A stretch of DNA of 60,461 nt from an uncultured Desulfobacterales bacterium (GTDB lineage: Bacteria; Desulfobacterota; Desulfobacteria; Desulfobacterales; UBA11574), in assembly GCA_937998305.1 (NCBI GenBank), contig CALLDL010000057.1, forward strand, positions 1 through 60,461. The letters are read 5' to 3'. Under the pieces are notes generated by a model. That model made no database searches and was not told where the DNA came from. It saw only the letters and a list, made by a program, of their open reading frames with translations. Made by a program: the position numbers and the translations under genes. Below are positions 26,630 to 36,506 of this stretch, piece after piece (position 1 is the stretch's first letter; the number at the start of each line of letters is the position of its first letter).

Positions 26630-27157
26630 ATGCTGGATATCGCTGTCGCATATAGCCGTTACAAATTTTTAGGAAACGAATTTCTCACCTGGCTGTGGTT
26701 CATGATCGAAACCGATCAGGGCCGGTTGCGCAAATACGATACGGATCTTGTATCGCTAACTGTCGGAAATCGGCTGGTCCTTGAAAACACACGCAACAAC
26801 GCTAAAGAAACCGTCACCATTAAAGGCGATAATGCCAGCCTGGAAGAAGGCCTGCTAGCGATTACAAAGGGGGCTGCTGTTACCGAAATACACATGTCCT
26901 ATAAAGCCGGTGTCCAAACCTGGGAATTCAGTCTAAAAGGGGAAAGCCTCAACATCTCAAACCTGAAACTGCCGGAGACCGGGCCGGTGGAAACTCCGGA
27001 TGACCTTGAGGGCGTTGTTCTCGAGAAGGTATATCTGGTAGAAAAGGTTGTCGGGCTTATTAACAATCTCTTTTCCCATTTCATTCATCTTCGGGTGTCA
27101 AATAATTGGGACAGCCAAACAGCGTCCCGAATCCGGAAATGGGCGACATCCCATTAA
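26630..27157 (+). CDS. RdgC-family protein, C-terminal part on a separate ORF
   Basis: This 175-residue protein begins LDIAVAYSRYKFLGNEFLTWLW and ends with LEKVYLVEKVVGLINNLF, which corresponds to the last helix of RdgC (FILMTGELAALIQNLI). The middle strands also fit: ASLEEGLLAITKGAAVTEI against SEEITNHIEAGKVVTKL. With the preceding ORF it makes up one RdgC plus about 80 extra residues. The ATG follows the upstream stop by 3 bp, so both parts are translated together. Confidence 0.6.
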   Translation: MLDIAVAYSRYKFLGNEFLTWLWFMIETDQGRLRKYDTDLVSLTVGNRLVLENTRNNAKETVTIKGDNASLEEGLLAITKGAAVTEIHMSYKAGVQTWEFSLKGESLNISNLKLPETGPVETPDDLEGVVLEKVYLVEKVVGLINNLFSHFIHLRVSNNWDSQTASRIRKWATSH

Positions 27158-27274
27158 AAAACGGCAAACGAAAAGCTCAACACAACACATCTGATGCTAA
27201 ACGATGTGCTTTGCGCGTCGTTTCTGGCAGGCGATATCCCTTACAACATTCCAAAACATAATCGATACTGGTTT

Positions 27275-28081
27275 TTAAATCGGGTCATCTTTTGATGGGG
27301 TCGTCATGAGTGGACCTTTGCCGGTCAGAAAATACTTTATCCAGTCAAAACCGAATTTCATCAACTCAACATCCGATTCCCGAAGTTGGCTGACCCTATC
27401 CTGGTGCACATTAAATCTTGATAAAAAAGTGCTTTCAAAAACAAACTTTTTAAATTCATCGACATTAAAGCAAGCCATAAATGCCATTTTAAAAGCAGGA
27501 TTGTCGATCCCTTTCGGGCCCCATGGATTTGCTCGAAACAGGGTATCGATGTCGACCCACAAATCATTCATATTATTGTATAACTGAATCTGCTGATCCT
27601 CAATCCACTCTTTTATCGTCCATTCACGAGATTCTTCGTGACCCTTGCAGTAGGAATCTTCGGCAATGAAATACAAAACGGTTCGTTCAATCTCATCACC
27701 GGTTCTTGCCACAGCACGCTCCAGTGGATACGCTCGGCAGGAAAATGGGCGGTCTTCGTATATCATACACCCTTTTATTGACAAAAACGGGCACCACTTC
27801 TCGTCATTGTCCGCCATTTTCAGCATAAGACTCGGAAAATGTGGATTGTCTCTAATTGCTTGAAACGTATACTGTTCCAAGAATTGATCTGATGAAATGC
27901 CGAGCCGGTTTTTCATACGGATGACATCATATGGATAAAGATACATGTCCGCATCTTTGCAGCAACGGGTAAAACATGTTACCCTGGAATGGCAATCAAA
28001 GCGAAATGTGTCTTTCGTAAGACGTCTGCTTCTACCGCCAGGTGTTGGGTGGGTTGTTTTTTTCATCTTTAAATTTTTCAC
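27275..28081 (-). CDS. YkgJ-family cysteine-cluster protein
   Basis: This protein of up to 268 residues has the YkgJ family Cys pattern for a Zn or Fe-S site: [14 protein letters not shown] near the N terminus, then [20 protein letters not shown] near residue 115. The family's function is unknown. The GTG at 28081 lies only 7 bp after the MFS stop and just after AGGAG; an ATG five codons later is equally possible. The gene is likely cotranscribed with the exporter. Confidence 0.85.
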   Translation of the reverse strand: MKNLKMKKTTHPTPGGRSRRLTKDTFRFDCHSRVTCFTRCCKDADMYLYPYDVIRMKNRLGISSDQFLEQYTFQAIRDNPHFPSLMLKMADNDEKWCPFLSIKGCMIYEDRPFSCRAYPLERAVARTGDEIERTVLYFIAEDSYCKGHEESREWTIKEWIEDQQIQLYNNMNDLWVDIDTLFRANPWGPKGIDNPAFKMAFMACFNVDEFKKFVFESTFLSRFNVHQDRVSQLRESDVELMKFGFDWIKYFLTGKGPLMTTPSKDDPI

Positions 28082-28088
28082 TCTCCTA

Positions 28089-29555
28089 TCATTCCGGTAA
28101 TCTGTAACTGAAGAACAGGCACATGCATGCCGTGATCAATGATACCCAAAAAACCAAAGTAACTCCCTCAGCAACCGCTTCCCGAAGGGCTTTTTCAACA
28201 GTTTCCGTGAGAAAGGATTGTATCTCCGGTAGAAATAAGCCTTCGACGCTCTGTTGTAAATGGGTGGAAAGGGGTTCATGAACTCTGCCATCCATTCCAG
28301 ACGTCCTCAATACGTCCATGGCTGTCTGAAGCCGAGCGGTTACAAAACTCCCTGAAATACCGATACCAATGGTCCCGCCAAGGGTTCTGCTGAATTGATG
28401 AGAGGCGGTAGCAATTCCCAAATCTTCCCCGGGAAGGCTGTTCTGCACGATGAGGAGTGTGGAAATCGATACAAAACCCATTCCGAGACCTGCGATGGCC
28501 AAAACAATGGAAAAAGCCGTTAAAGATGTGGAAATGGAAAATGTAAGGGTCAAACCACACCCGGCCAAAAGCAGAACAGCGCCCAACAAAGTACTTGGTC
28601 TCTCTTTCAGTAAATGGACGATCTGGCCGCAGAGCAATGCTCCGATTGACCATCCCAGGCTTAAAGGAACCATGGCCAGCCCCAATTGAGCAGGGGTTTT
28701 TCCCAGAGCACCCTGGATAAAAAGAGGACTGTATGCTGAGAGTGAGAAAATGGCAATGCTTGCAAAAAATGCTGAACTGTTGGCGATATTAAAACCTCGA
28801 ACATGGAAAAATCCAATGGGCAGAATCGGTTCCTTTGCTTTGCGTTCGATGGAATAAAAAATCACTCCTGAACACAATGTCAAAATAAAAAGTCCAAGAA
28901 CTTGGGGTGATGTCCATGGATACGAGCGCCCTCCCATCAAAAAGGCCGTCAGTAATGCCAGTATGGTTGTTGAAAGCGTTAAAGTGCCCAGATAATCGAT
29001 GTAAGCTTCTTTTTTCTTTTCACGGGTTTCCTCTAAATACACACCGATTCCGATGAGGGCGATAATTCCAAGGGGAACGTTCATATAAAAAATCCACCGC
29101 CATGAAAAATAATTGACAATAAATCCGCCCAAGGTGGGCCCCAGAACACTTGATAAACCCCAGACAAAACTGATCAGCGACATCATTTTACCCCGCCGTT
29201 CCGGTGGAGAAATATCCGACAGAACAATATAGGCCAGGGCAAAATTCCCGCCTGCACCCACGCCTTGAATAGCGCGAGAGAAGGTCAGCTGGGCCATACT
29301 GTGAGATATCCCTGCACAAACAGAGCTGACCAAAAAAATGCTGATGGATATAATATACAGTCTTTTGCTGTTAAACAGGTCACAGAGTTTACCAAAAATG
29401 GGAAGGGCCACGGCACGGGAAAGGAGATACACCGAAAACACCCAGCTATAAAGCTGTATTCCGCCAAGATCTGAAACAATGGTTGGCATCGCCGCCCCCA
29501 TTATCAACGTATCAAGAGCGCCGAGGAAAAGCGCAAGCAGCGCGGATAAAATCAC
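28089..29555 (-). CDS. MFS drug/metabolite exporter, DHA2 type
   Basis: This protein of at least 488 residues has about 14 membrane segments and the DHA2-type motifs: LDTLIMGAAMPTIV in helix 1, then AIQGVGAG and SWRWIFYMNVPLG in helix 5. It would export drugs or metabolites with protons. The annotated GTG start lacks 12 or so residues that homologues have. An overlapping ORF starting at ATG 29599 supplies a fitting N terminus but is in another frame and reaches a TGA that overlaps the GTG. The two frames join at an AAAAAAC run (29564-29570). Confidence 0.88.
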   Translation of the reverse strand: MILSALLALFLGALDTLIMGAAMPTIVSDLGGIQLYSWVFSVYLLSRAVALPIFGKLCDLFNSKRLYIISISIFLVSSVCAGISHSMAQLTFSRAIQGVGAGGNFALAYIVLSDISPPERRGKMMSLISFVWGLSSVLGPTLGGFIVNYFSWRWIFYMNVPLGIIALIGIGVYLEETREKKKEAYIDYLGTLTLSTTILALLTAFLMGGRSYPWTSPQVLGLFILTLCSGVIFYSIERKAKEPILPIGFFHVRGFNIANSSAFFASIAIFSLSAYSPLFIQGALGKTPAQLGLAMVPLSLGWSIGALLCGQIVHLLKERPSTLLGAVLLLAGCGLTLTFSISTSLTAFSIVLAIAGLGMGFVSISTLLIVQNSLPGEDLGIATASHQFSRTLGGTIGIGISGSFVTARLQTAMDVLRTSGMDGRVHEPLSTHLQQSVEGLFLPEIQSFLTETVEKALREAVAEGVTLVFWVSLITACMCLFFSYRLPE

Positions 29556-29980
29556 ATAAATTCGTTTTTTCCCGCTAATAAGAATCTCTCTTGCTCCATT
29601 TCGTTCGCTTCCCGACGGAATTTTGTCTGGTGAAAATCAATGATGATTCACAAGCGCTATTGACACTAACACACCAAGATCCCACTTTCAATCCATATCC
29701 TCATAGCGATATCTGCTTTTATCTTTCATTTGAATTCATCCCGCGCTTCCCTGAGAAACGGGATTTTCTCTGTGTTTTGACCCGGCAAGCGGGATTTCCG
29801 CCTTGCTTCAACTCCGGAGGATCGGTATCTTCTTTGCGTTTCGAAGATCAGCGGAGAATTCAAATTTAAAAAAATACCACATGGATCTCTTCATAACTTA
29901 TGATTTTTTTTAAAAAAAGGATGGACATTGCAGCAAAATTTTATTAAAATTATATTTATCCTGCCCGACCCAGATAAATC
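29556..29980. other. Gene-free stretch, including a 15-codon leader ORF of the MFS gene
   Basis: On the minus strand ATG 29599 opens a 15-codon ORF that ends at the MFS start. The rest up to 29980 contains no gene I can support; an open frame on the plus strand here has no start signal or recognisable content. Confidence 0.5.
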
Positions 29981-30358
29981 ATGAAAACGAGTTCATACAA
30001 CAACAGCCTAAAAGACAGACGGCCTGAATCCAGAATCATACTGGATCGCTATTATAGCGTTGAATTTCGACTGCAAGAGACCGGAAATGTCTATCAGTTT
30101 AAATTAAGGGACATGTCATCAAAAGGATTGGGCATTCTGGTGAACAAAGATTCTGCAGTATTGAAGCATTTAAAGGTAGGAGATACTGTGGATATGAAAT
30201 ATATTCCTCCGGAATTAGCAGGCTCGTTTGAATCCTTAAAAACACAAATCGCACATATTACCCAAAAAGATGAAGATCCGTTTAAGGGTCATTTTCTCCT
30301 CGGTCTTTTAATCACAGCAAGAGAGAATATCGATCCCTTGCCTCCAACTCCAACTTAA
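29981..30358 (+). CDS. PilZ-like domain protein
   Basis: This 125-residue protein has the general layout of a PilZ domain: an N-terminal basic region (RRPESRIILDR), then a strand and the turn RDMSSKGLGILV resembling the (D/N)xSxxG motif near residue 45. It may bind c-di-GMP, although the RxxxR motif is not perfectly clear. No Shine-Dalgarno sequence is obvious before the ATG. Confidence 0.65.
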   Translation: MKTSSYNNSLKDRRPESRIILDRYYSVEFRLQETGNVYQFKLRDMSSKGLGILVNKDSAVLKHLKVGDTVDMKYIPPELAGSFESLKTQIAHITQKDEDPFKGHFLLGLLITARENIDPLPPTPT

Positions 30359-30401
30359 CATAATAAAATAGGCTTTTTTAAAAAATTCTTCGCTATACGG
30401 G

Positions 30402-31052
30402 TTAAGAATCAACCGTCTTGCTGTTCTGCGAAGATTCATCCTCTTTCCCATGTTTGAATAAGCGCTCGATATAGCCAAAGATCTTTTTGATACCTCCCCA
30501 AATCCTTGGAAGCAGCCAAATCATTAACCCGATAAAAATGATCATTAAAACCAAGAAAAGCCACGGATAATGAAGGGCGATCCAGAGACCGCCAATCACA
30601 GCAACATCTTCTGCAATGGAAACGGTCCAGTTGGTGAACGGCTCAGGTGATGTATTGATGATAACTCTTGAGCCCGACTTAACGGCATGGGCACCGGCGG
30701 CCAACCCACCTCCGAGAATAGCGGCTGTCAGAGCAACGGCCGGATTTACATCCCCCACCGCACCGGCCGCCAGGAGAGCCCCTGCAGGGATGCGGATAAA
30801 CGTATGAAGTGTATCCCACCCGGTGTCCACGCCCGGCATCTTATCGGTAAAAAACTCAACGAAATACATCACCCCTGCGGCAGTAATAACCATAGGATCT
30901 GTAAGAATCTGAAGGGTCGCAGGTAATATGATGTTACCGGTTGTCCCAAGCAACCCGAGAACCAATATGGCAGCGTATAAATTTATACCGCTGGCCCAGG
31001 CAACACCCATGGTCAAGGATATCGTATTCGCAATTTGATCAAGGGGTTCCAT
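30402..31052 (-). CDS. DUF4126-type membrane protein
   Basis: This 216-residue protein has four or five hydrophobic segments and the DUF4126 pattern (GVAWASGINLYAAILVLGLLG at the N terminus in two parts, PGVDTGWDTLHTF, GGGLAAGAHAVKSG). Its function is unknown. AGGAATTAGAG lies before the ATG. The gene lies downstream of the OmpA/VWA lipoprotein on the same strand, with a 13-bp stem-loop between them. Confidence 0.8.
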   Translation of the reverse strand: MEPLDQIANTISLTMGVAWASGINLYAAILVLGLLGTTGNIILPATLQILTDPMVITAAGVMYFVEFFTDKMPGVDTGWDTLHTFIRIPAGALLAAGAVGDVNPAVALTAAILGGGLAAGAHAVKSGSRVIINTSPEPFTNWTVSIAEDVAVIGGLWIALHYPWLFLVLMIIFIGLMIWLLPRIWGGIKKIFGYIERLFKHGKEDESSQNSKTVDS

Positions 31053-31114
31053 TTTACTCTAATTCCTTCAACTGAAGATCGACACCGCTCTTAAAAATGT
31101 ATTTAACACCTGAT

Positions 31115-31161
31115 CATGAAGATGGAGATCGGCAACCATCCAGCGTCACTCCATCTTCATG
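31115..31161. other. Perfect 13-bp inverted repeat between two minus-strand genes
   Basis: CATGAAGATGGAG (31115-31127) and CTCCATCTTCATG (31149-31161) flank 21 nt. On the minus strand it lies just after the OmpA/VWA stop codon and ahead of the DUF4126 gene. There is no T run, so it may be a processing or stability stem or a factor-dependent terminator. Confidence 0.5.
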
Positions 31162-31190
31162 TATTATGGTCCCTGAAATCATCGAATTTT

Positions 31191-32363
31191 CTATTTAACC
31201 GGTGTTAATTCAACCCGCCTGTTTTTGGCCCGACCTTCCTTGGTATCATTGCTGGCTGCCGGGCTTGTTAAACCAAAACCCTTCGTGGTAAGCCGATTGG
31301 GATCAATTCCGTTGCTAACGAAATGATCTTTTATGGCTTCGGCCCGTTTTACAGAAAGGGTCATGTTATACGCTGCGGGTCCAATACTGTCTGTGTGTCC
31401 GTCAACCTCAACCTTGAGATCCGGGTTCTTTTTCATTATTAAAACCGCGTTACTGAGCATAGGATATGCATCAACCTTTACCTCGGCGCTGTTAAAATCA
31501 AACAGCACCAACGCAGCATAGGTCCAGCATCCCCTAGCATCCACAGTAGCCCCCATTGGGGTGTCTGGGCATTGATCCAGATTGTTCGTCACGCCGTCCC
31601 CATCACTGTCCATCGGTTTTGCAACCGGAACGGGCTTTGGAGCGGGTTTGGATAAAAATATTCCTTCTACAAAACCGGCCATGCTCCCCGAAGAAGCGAG
31701 TCTGTCGGCAGTGGTCGAATATCCACAACCCCCCGCTGTGGCAACTTGGTCCATAACCTGTTTGCCGGCAGGACTATCTCCGATCAATACCGTGAATATG
31801 CAAAGTCTGTCACCGAAGTGGCTTTTCAGGGCCTCTGCAGCCCTTACCGGTACTTGGTCCATTTTTTCTCCATCACTAACGATAATGACCTTCACCGGAC
31901 CTTGCGCTGACTTCAAATCACCGCCGGCAGCGTTGATAGCTCTTGCCAGGGCACGAGAACTATCCCCGTTGGACCCTTTTACAGCGTTCAAAGCCTTTCC
32001 AAATCCTGCGGTCGAATATTTGGTCGGCCCGTAAACAAGAAGGGTCGACTTGTCAGGCACATAGGCAATGTTACCAAACGTTCTGAGCGCGCCATTAAAA
32101 TTCAATTCCGGAATCGTCTGATTCATGGCACTTAAGAACTCTTTGGCGATATTGGCCTTAACTTTCTTTCCGTACTTGTCAGCCATTGATGCTGATGTAT
32201 CAAGGATCACCACAAAAGTATCAACCTTGGGCACATACTGATTTGCGTTAAACTTATGCGGCTCGAAAGACGGCGCGGTCTTCATAACTTTCTTTCCGCC
32301 ACAACTGATCAGCAAGATGCTGATCATTACAATAAACAACGGTGTCAAATAATACTTTTTCAT
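31191..32363 (-). CDS. OmpA-family lipoprotein with von Willebrand A domain
   Basis: This 390-residue protein starts with a lipoprotein signal (lipobox LISC, Cys21), followed by a VWA domain with a MIDAS motif (DTSASM near residue 55), a calcium-binding thrombospondin-type repeat (DSDGDGVTNNLDQCPDTP near 255) and a C-terminal OmpA peptidoglycan-binding domain (VEVDGHTDSIG, then RAEAIKDHFV). It is likely an outer-membrane lipoprotein that holds the cell wall and presents the VWA domain for binding. GAGGAGGTAGG precedes the ATG. Confidence 0.88.
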   Translation of the reverse strand: MKKYYLTPLFIVMISILLISCGGKKVMKTAPSFEPHKFNANQYVPKVDTFVVILDTSASMADKYGKKVKANIAKEFLSAMNQTIPELNFNGALRTFGNIAYVPDKSTLLVYGPTKYSTAGFGKALNAVKGSNGDSSRALARAINAAGGDLKSAQGPVKVIIVSDGEKMDQVPVRAAEALKSHFGDRLCIFTVLIGDSPAGKQVMDQVATAGGCGYSTTADRLASSGSMAGFVEGIFLSKPAPKPVPVAKPMDSDGDGVTNNLDQCPDTPMGATVDARGCWTYAALVLFDFNSAEVKVDAYPMLSNAVLIMKKNPDLKVEVDGHTDSIGPAAYNMTLSVKRAEAIKDHFVSNGIDPNRLTTKGFGLTSPAASNDTKEGRAKNRRVELTPVK

Positions 32364-32430
32364 AGCCTACCTCCTCGTTTTTTGTTTACATTATGATGAG
32401 AATTTCACAAGAACAACTTCCTGTTCATCG

Positions 32431-33246
32431 CTATTGTTCCTTGTGCTTATACACATGCACATCGCGCTGGGGGAAGGGGATGCTGATGCCCTCGGCGTCG
32501 AAACTTTTTTTAATATTTTCGGTGAGTGCGGAGTAGACACCCCAATAGTCGCTGGCCGCAACCCATGGACGAACCGCAAAGTTTACACTGCTGTCTGCCA
32601 GTTCGATGAGCATGATCGTTGTAGCCGGATCCTTTAAAATGCGTTCCTCTTTTGCCAAAACATCAGATATCACTTTCTTTGCATGATCAACATCATCTCC
32701 ATAACCAATACCGTACACCAAATCAACGCGTCGTGTTCCTTTGACCGAATAATTCGTAATGTTGCCTGCGGTTAAACTGGCATTGGGTATAATGATTGTT
32801 TTATTGTCGGGCGTCAGCAGCTGTGTGGTAAATATTTGAATCGCTTCAACGGTTCCTGCAACCCCAGCCCCTTCAATATAATCGCCGACGTTGAAGGGCC
32901 GAAAAATGATCATCAAAAAACCGGCTGCAAAGTTTGACAGCGATCCTTGTAAAGCAAGACCAATGGCAAGGCCGGCAGCACCGATGACGGCGATAAACGA
33001 CGTGGTCTGTATGCCGAGCTGTCCGAGAGCTGCCAGAACGACAAATACAAGCAAAGCAATGTAGGTGAGATTGGCAACAAAGGAGACGATGGTGGGATCA
33101 ACCTGTCTTTTGTTCATCACTTTTTCTGTAAAAGTGGTCAACATCTTCGCTATCCATCGACCGACGATAAAAACGGCAATCGCCGCAACGATCTTGAGTC
33201 CGTAAATGGATAACAACACCCATATCTTTGATAGCAAATCTTCCAT
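32431..33246 (-). CDS. mscS: Small-conductance mechanosensitive channel
   Basis: This 271-residue protein has three N-terminal membrane segments, with the pore-lining TM3 (AAGLAIGLALQGSLSNFAAG, near 90) and the MscS beta-domain entry FRPFNVGDYIE. It ends in the alpha/beta vestibule. It opens under hypoosmotic stress. AAAGGAGG precedes the ATG at the usual distance. Confidence 0.93.
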   Translation of the reverse strand: MEDLLSKIWVLLSIYGLKIVAAIAVFIVGRWIAKMLTTFTEKVMNKRQVDPTIVSFVANLTYIALLVFVVLAALGQLGIQTTSFIAVIGAAGLAIGLALQGSLSNFAAGFLMIIFRPFNVGDYIEGAGVAGTVEAIQIFTTQLLTPDNKTIIIPNASLTAGNITNYSVKGTRRVDLVYGIGYGDDVDHAKKVISDVLAKEERILKDPATTIMLIELADSSVNFAVRPWVAASDYWGVYSALTENIKKSFDAEGISIPFPQRDVHVYKHKEQ

Positions 33247-33676
33247 CTTTCACCTCCTTTAAGCGGATTATATTAAATTTATGGTTTTTATATAATCTGG
33301 GGAAAATCACATTTTTTGGGTTAGAATATGGACTCTTTAGAACTTAACGCAATATATATGCCATTTGTATCAGAATTAATAACTCTTCGTTACTTTTAGA
33401 TCAACAAAAGCTCAAAGCTGTTTATATATAGTAAAAACAAATGTTTGTCAGGCTTATAGTTTTCTTGCTTTAAGAATAAATAAATAATGGGATAGGAAGA
33501 GGAAACATCAAATCAATTGTTTTAATATTATCAATATGATAATCCGATTTACATGCTTGTTTTTGATAACTATGCTCGTAAAAACATCACTTTTTTTGAT
33601 CCAAGAAATGTCTCATTCCGATTTCATGAGACATTTTTGTATCAATATTCGTTCATCCACATTTCTCATAAACGAT
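33247..33676. other. Gene-free stretch with a stem-loop
   Basis: No gene was recognised in 430 bp. An 11-bp inverted repeat at 33606-33636 lies about 40 bp past the aldehyde dehydrogenase stop codon. Confidence 0.5.
33606..33640. terminator. Stem-loop, likely terminator of the aldehyde dehydrogenase gene
   Basis: AAATGTCTCAT (33606-33616) and ATGAGACATTT (33626-33636) enclose 9 nt. The plus strand has the better T run, but the only nearby gene end is the aldehyde dehydrogenase on the minus strand. Confidence 0.45.
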
Positions 33677-34987
33677 TCATGGTTTTTGCGACGTCTCTAT
33701 GCTCAGGAGTTTTGGCCCTTGCTTTAGAATAAATTTTTCATCTATGGTTTCCCAGATCCATCCAGAATAACCATAACCACCCACCGATTTCGATACAAAA
33801 GCGCCTTTCCAGGACTCCGATCGCCCCTGATTCACCCCCACTGTACCGAATAATCCAAAAACCATTTTATCCACAGGATGGCAATACGGTTTACCGGCAA
33901 GCTCATCACCGAAATTGACGGCCTTGTCATCTCCATAAACAGAAGCTCTCAGCCCATAACGATTGTCCCGAGCCATGCAAAGCGCTTCATCCTTATTCTG
34001 AAACGAACAGATATAGCTCACCGGTCCAAAGGTCTCCTCTCGCATGCCCAGCATGTCCTGTTTGGCACCCACCACCACCGTGGGATACACCAAATGACCG
34101 TCAATACGTCCGCCGAGGACAACCCGAGCACCTTGATCCACAGCATCCTTTAGCTGAGCCTTGATATTTGCTATGGCTCGCGCACTGGCCACCGGTCCCA
34201 TCTGGGTATCAGGATCAGCAGGATCCCCGATTATAACTTGACGGCTCAACTCAACAAATCGCTCCACAAAGGCATCGTGAAGGGATTCATGCACATAAAC
34301 ACGCTCCGGGGCCGTGCAGGTCTGCCCGGCATAGATGTACTTGGAAAAAGCGAGTTCTTTTGCCGCTGCCTCCAGGTCGGCCCCTGGAAGAACAATGAAG
34401 GGATCTTTGCCCGGTCCTTCGAAAATAAACTTCTTACCGAATTTCTTAACTGAATTTTGGTAACCGAGCGCATGATCATCGGAACCAAAGAGACAAATAG
34501 AGGGTATGTTTGGGTTTGACATGGCGTTTTCGAGGAAGCTTCTTCCATCGGAGTATTCAAAACAAATGGCGCTGCCGAATATCGGTTTATAAAGGGATTC
34601 CGTAAAACGGGAGATCTCGGATCCACGGGTCGCGAATTTTACCTGAACTCGATTTCCCACAAGGAATATGGAAATAATGGCCGTATTCAACCAGGCGCTG
34701 CCGTTATATGGCAGCAACAGTGCAACCTCCTGGTCCGGGCGGCAAATGGGCTGTCGTTCAGAAAAAACCTTAACCATCTCGTCAAAACCTCTCAGGTTGT
34801 CCAGGTTCATATCCACTTCGATACGACATTCCCTGAGGGTAAAGCCGGCATCTCGCACAGCAATTTCGACCAGCTGATCTCGGTTGTTAGAAATAGCTTT
34901 AATTAATTGATGGACCTGTTCAAGTCTTTCCTCAATCGCTCTCATTGCTTCCTCCAAAACCGCATCCTTTATTTTCAATAACGCCAA
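33677..34987 (-). CDS. Aldehyde dehydrogenase family protein
   Basis: This 436-residue NAD(P)-dependent aldehyde dehydrogenase has the helix-capping PYNGSAWLN, the NAD-binding Lys (VKFATRG), a catalytic-base Glu in FIFEGPGKDP, and the nucleophilic Cys in AGQTCTAPERV. EETFGPV and NRYGLRASV complete the C-terminal part. It is shorter than the usual 480-500 residues at the N terminus. The substrate is unclear. It stands alone. Confidence 0.9.
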   Translation of the reverse strand: MALLKIKDAVLEEAMRAIEERLEQVHQLIKAISNNRDQLVEIAVRDAGFTLRECRIEVDMNLDNLRGFDEMVKVFSERQPICRPDQEVALLLPYNGSAWLNTAIISIFLVGNRVQVKFATRGSEISRFTESLYKPIFGSAICFEYSDGRSFLENAMSNPNIPSICLFGSDDHALGYQNSVKKFGKKFIFEGPGKDPFIVLPGADLEAAAKELAFSKYIYAGQTCTAPERVYVHESLHDAFVERFVELSRQVIIGDPADPDTQMGPVASARAIANIKAQLKDAVDQGARVVLGGRIDGHLVYPTVVVGAKQDMLGMREETFGPVSYICSFQNKDEALCMARDNRYGLRASVYGDDKAVNFGDELAGKPYCHPVDKMVFGLFGTVGVNQGRSESWKGAFVSKSVGGYGYSGWIWETIDEKFILKQGPKLLSIETSQKP

Positions 34988-35255
34988 CAGAGTGTAACGG
35001 GCTGGGAAAAGTTTTTAAAGTAAAATTATATTTTATTGTTGCTTTTGCGTCCTGGTTGACAAAAGCCTATTGATCAATTAAAAATTATATAAAGATAATT
35101 CAAGCATTAACCTTAAAAAACAATTTCTTTTGATCCTGGTATTGACGCATGTAATTTAGATTCTTGGCAATTTACATATTATAGGTAATAAAACGTTTTT
35201 TGATAGGGTATCCAGGCTTTATTTCTGACGTATTAAAAACCAAAAGGATAGGGTT

Positions 35256-36374
35256 GTGGGTGGCGGGAAGTTTTATCAAAAAATACAAAATCTTTTTTCA
35301 TACGCAGATATTAATATCAATGGCAGCCGTCCGTGGGACATACAAGTTTATAATGAAAAGCTATACCAGCGAATCCTGGCTGAAGGTTCGCTGGGTCTTG
35401 GCGAAGCCTACATGGATGGATGGTGGGATTGCGAAAAGCTTGACGAGTTTATTTGCAGGATTTTCAAAGCAAATATAGACGACAAAGTCAATCCCCGAAC
35501 AAAATGTTTGTCTTACATTAAGGCCCGGCTCTTCAATCTTCAGAAACCGTCCTCGTGCTTTCTTGACTGCCAGCATCACTATGACATCGGTAATGATCTT
35601 TATCAACGCATGCTTGACAGACTCCAAATCTACAGTTGCGGCTACTGGAAAAATGCATCTGGTCTTGATGAAGCACAAGAAAAAAAGTTGGACCTGATTT
35701 GCCGAAAATTGTTCTTAAAACCGGGAATGCGTGTTCTTGATATCGGATGTGGTTGGGGAGGAACAGCCAAATTTATTGCCGAGCACTATCACGCTGAGGT
35801 GGTCGGTATCACCGTCTCCGAAAAACAAGCGCACTTTGCTAAAGAATTCTGTCACGGACTTCCTGTTGAAATCCGTCTTGAGGACTACCGAAGCCTGAAA
35901 GGCGTCTTTGATCGTATTGTTTCTTTAGGTATGATCGAACATGTCGGTTACAAAAACTACAAAACATTTATGCGTGTTGCCCGCCGGTGCCTTAAAGAAA
36001 ACGGCATATTTGTTCTGCAAACCATCGGTAGTAATTGTTCCATGAAAAAAGCCGATCCCTGGATCAGTCGATATATCTTTCCAAATTACCTGCTGCCTTC
36101 AGCAAAACAAATTAACGACGCCATTGAAAATGTATTCGTCCTTGAAGACTGGCACAACTTCGGCCCGGATTACGATAGAACGTTGATGCACTGGTTTCAA
36201 AATTTTCACAACAACTGGAATGATCTCAAAGATAAATATGGTGAGCGTTTCTACCGAATGTGGAAATTTTATCTCTTGGCCTGCGCCGGCGCTTTTCGCG
36301 CAAGAGTTAACCAGTTGTGGCAAATCGTTCTCTCTCCCAAAGGCGTTTTGGGGGGATATTGCGCGCCACGATAA
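35256..36374 (+). CDS. cfa: Cyclopropane-fatty-acyl-phospholipid synthase
   Basis: This 372-residue S-adenosylmethionine-dependent methyltransferase adds a methylene group to unsaturated phospholipid acyl chains. It has the N-terminal domain (WDIQVYN, LGEAYMDGWWDCEKLD), the catalytic QHHYDIGNDLYQ-like CQHHYDIGNDLY, and the SAM-binding VLDIGCGWGG (near 165), followed by SLGMIEHVG. The GTG start at 35256 follows AAGGATAGG and gives the usual N terminus. Confidence 0.93.
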   Translation: MGGGKFYQKIQNLFSYADININGSRPWDIQVYNEKLYQRILAEGSLGLGEAYMDGWWDCEKLDEFICRIFKANIDDKVNPRTKCLSYIKARLFNLQKPSSCFLDCQHHYDIGNDLYQRMLDRLQIYSCGYWKNASGLDEAQEKKLDLICRKLFLKPGMRVLDIGCGWGGTAKFIAEHYHAEVVGITVSEKQAHFAKEFCHGLPVEIRLEDYRSLKGVFDRIVSLGMIEHVGYKNYKTFMRVARRCLKENGIFVLQTIGSNCSMKKADPWISRYIFPNYLLPSAKQINDAIENVFVLEDWHNFGPDYDRTLMHWFQNFHNNWNDLKDKYGERFYRMWKFYLLACAGAFRARVNQLWQIVLSPKGVLGGYCAPR

Positions 36375-36506
36375 CCCGAATATTTCATGAAAATTTTCGA
36401 GAAACCGTTTTATTGGTAATGAAAAATTTTTGCTCCTAATAATTCAAATCAGAACTCAACCACACAACGCACGCCATATATAAATCTAAAAAGGCTATCG
36501 CTCTGC

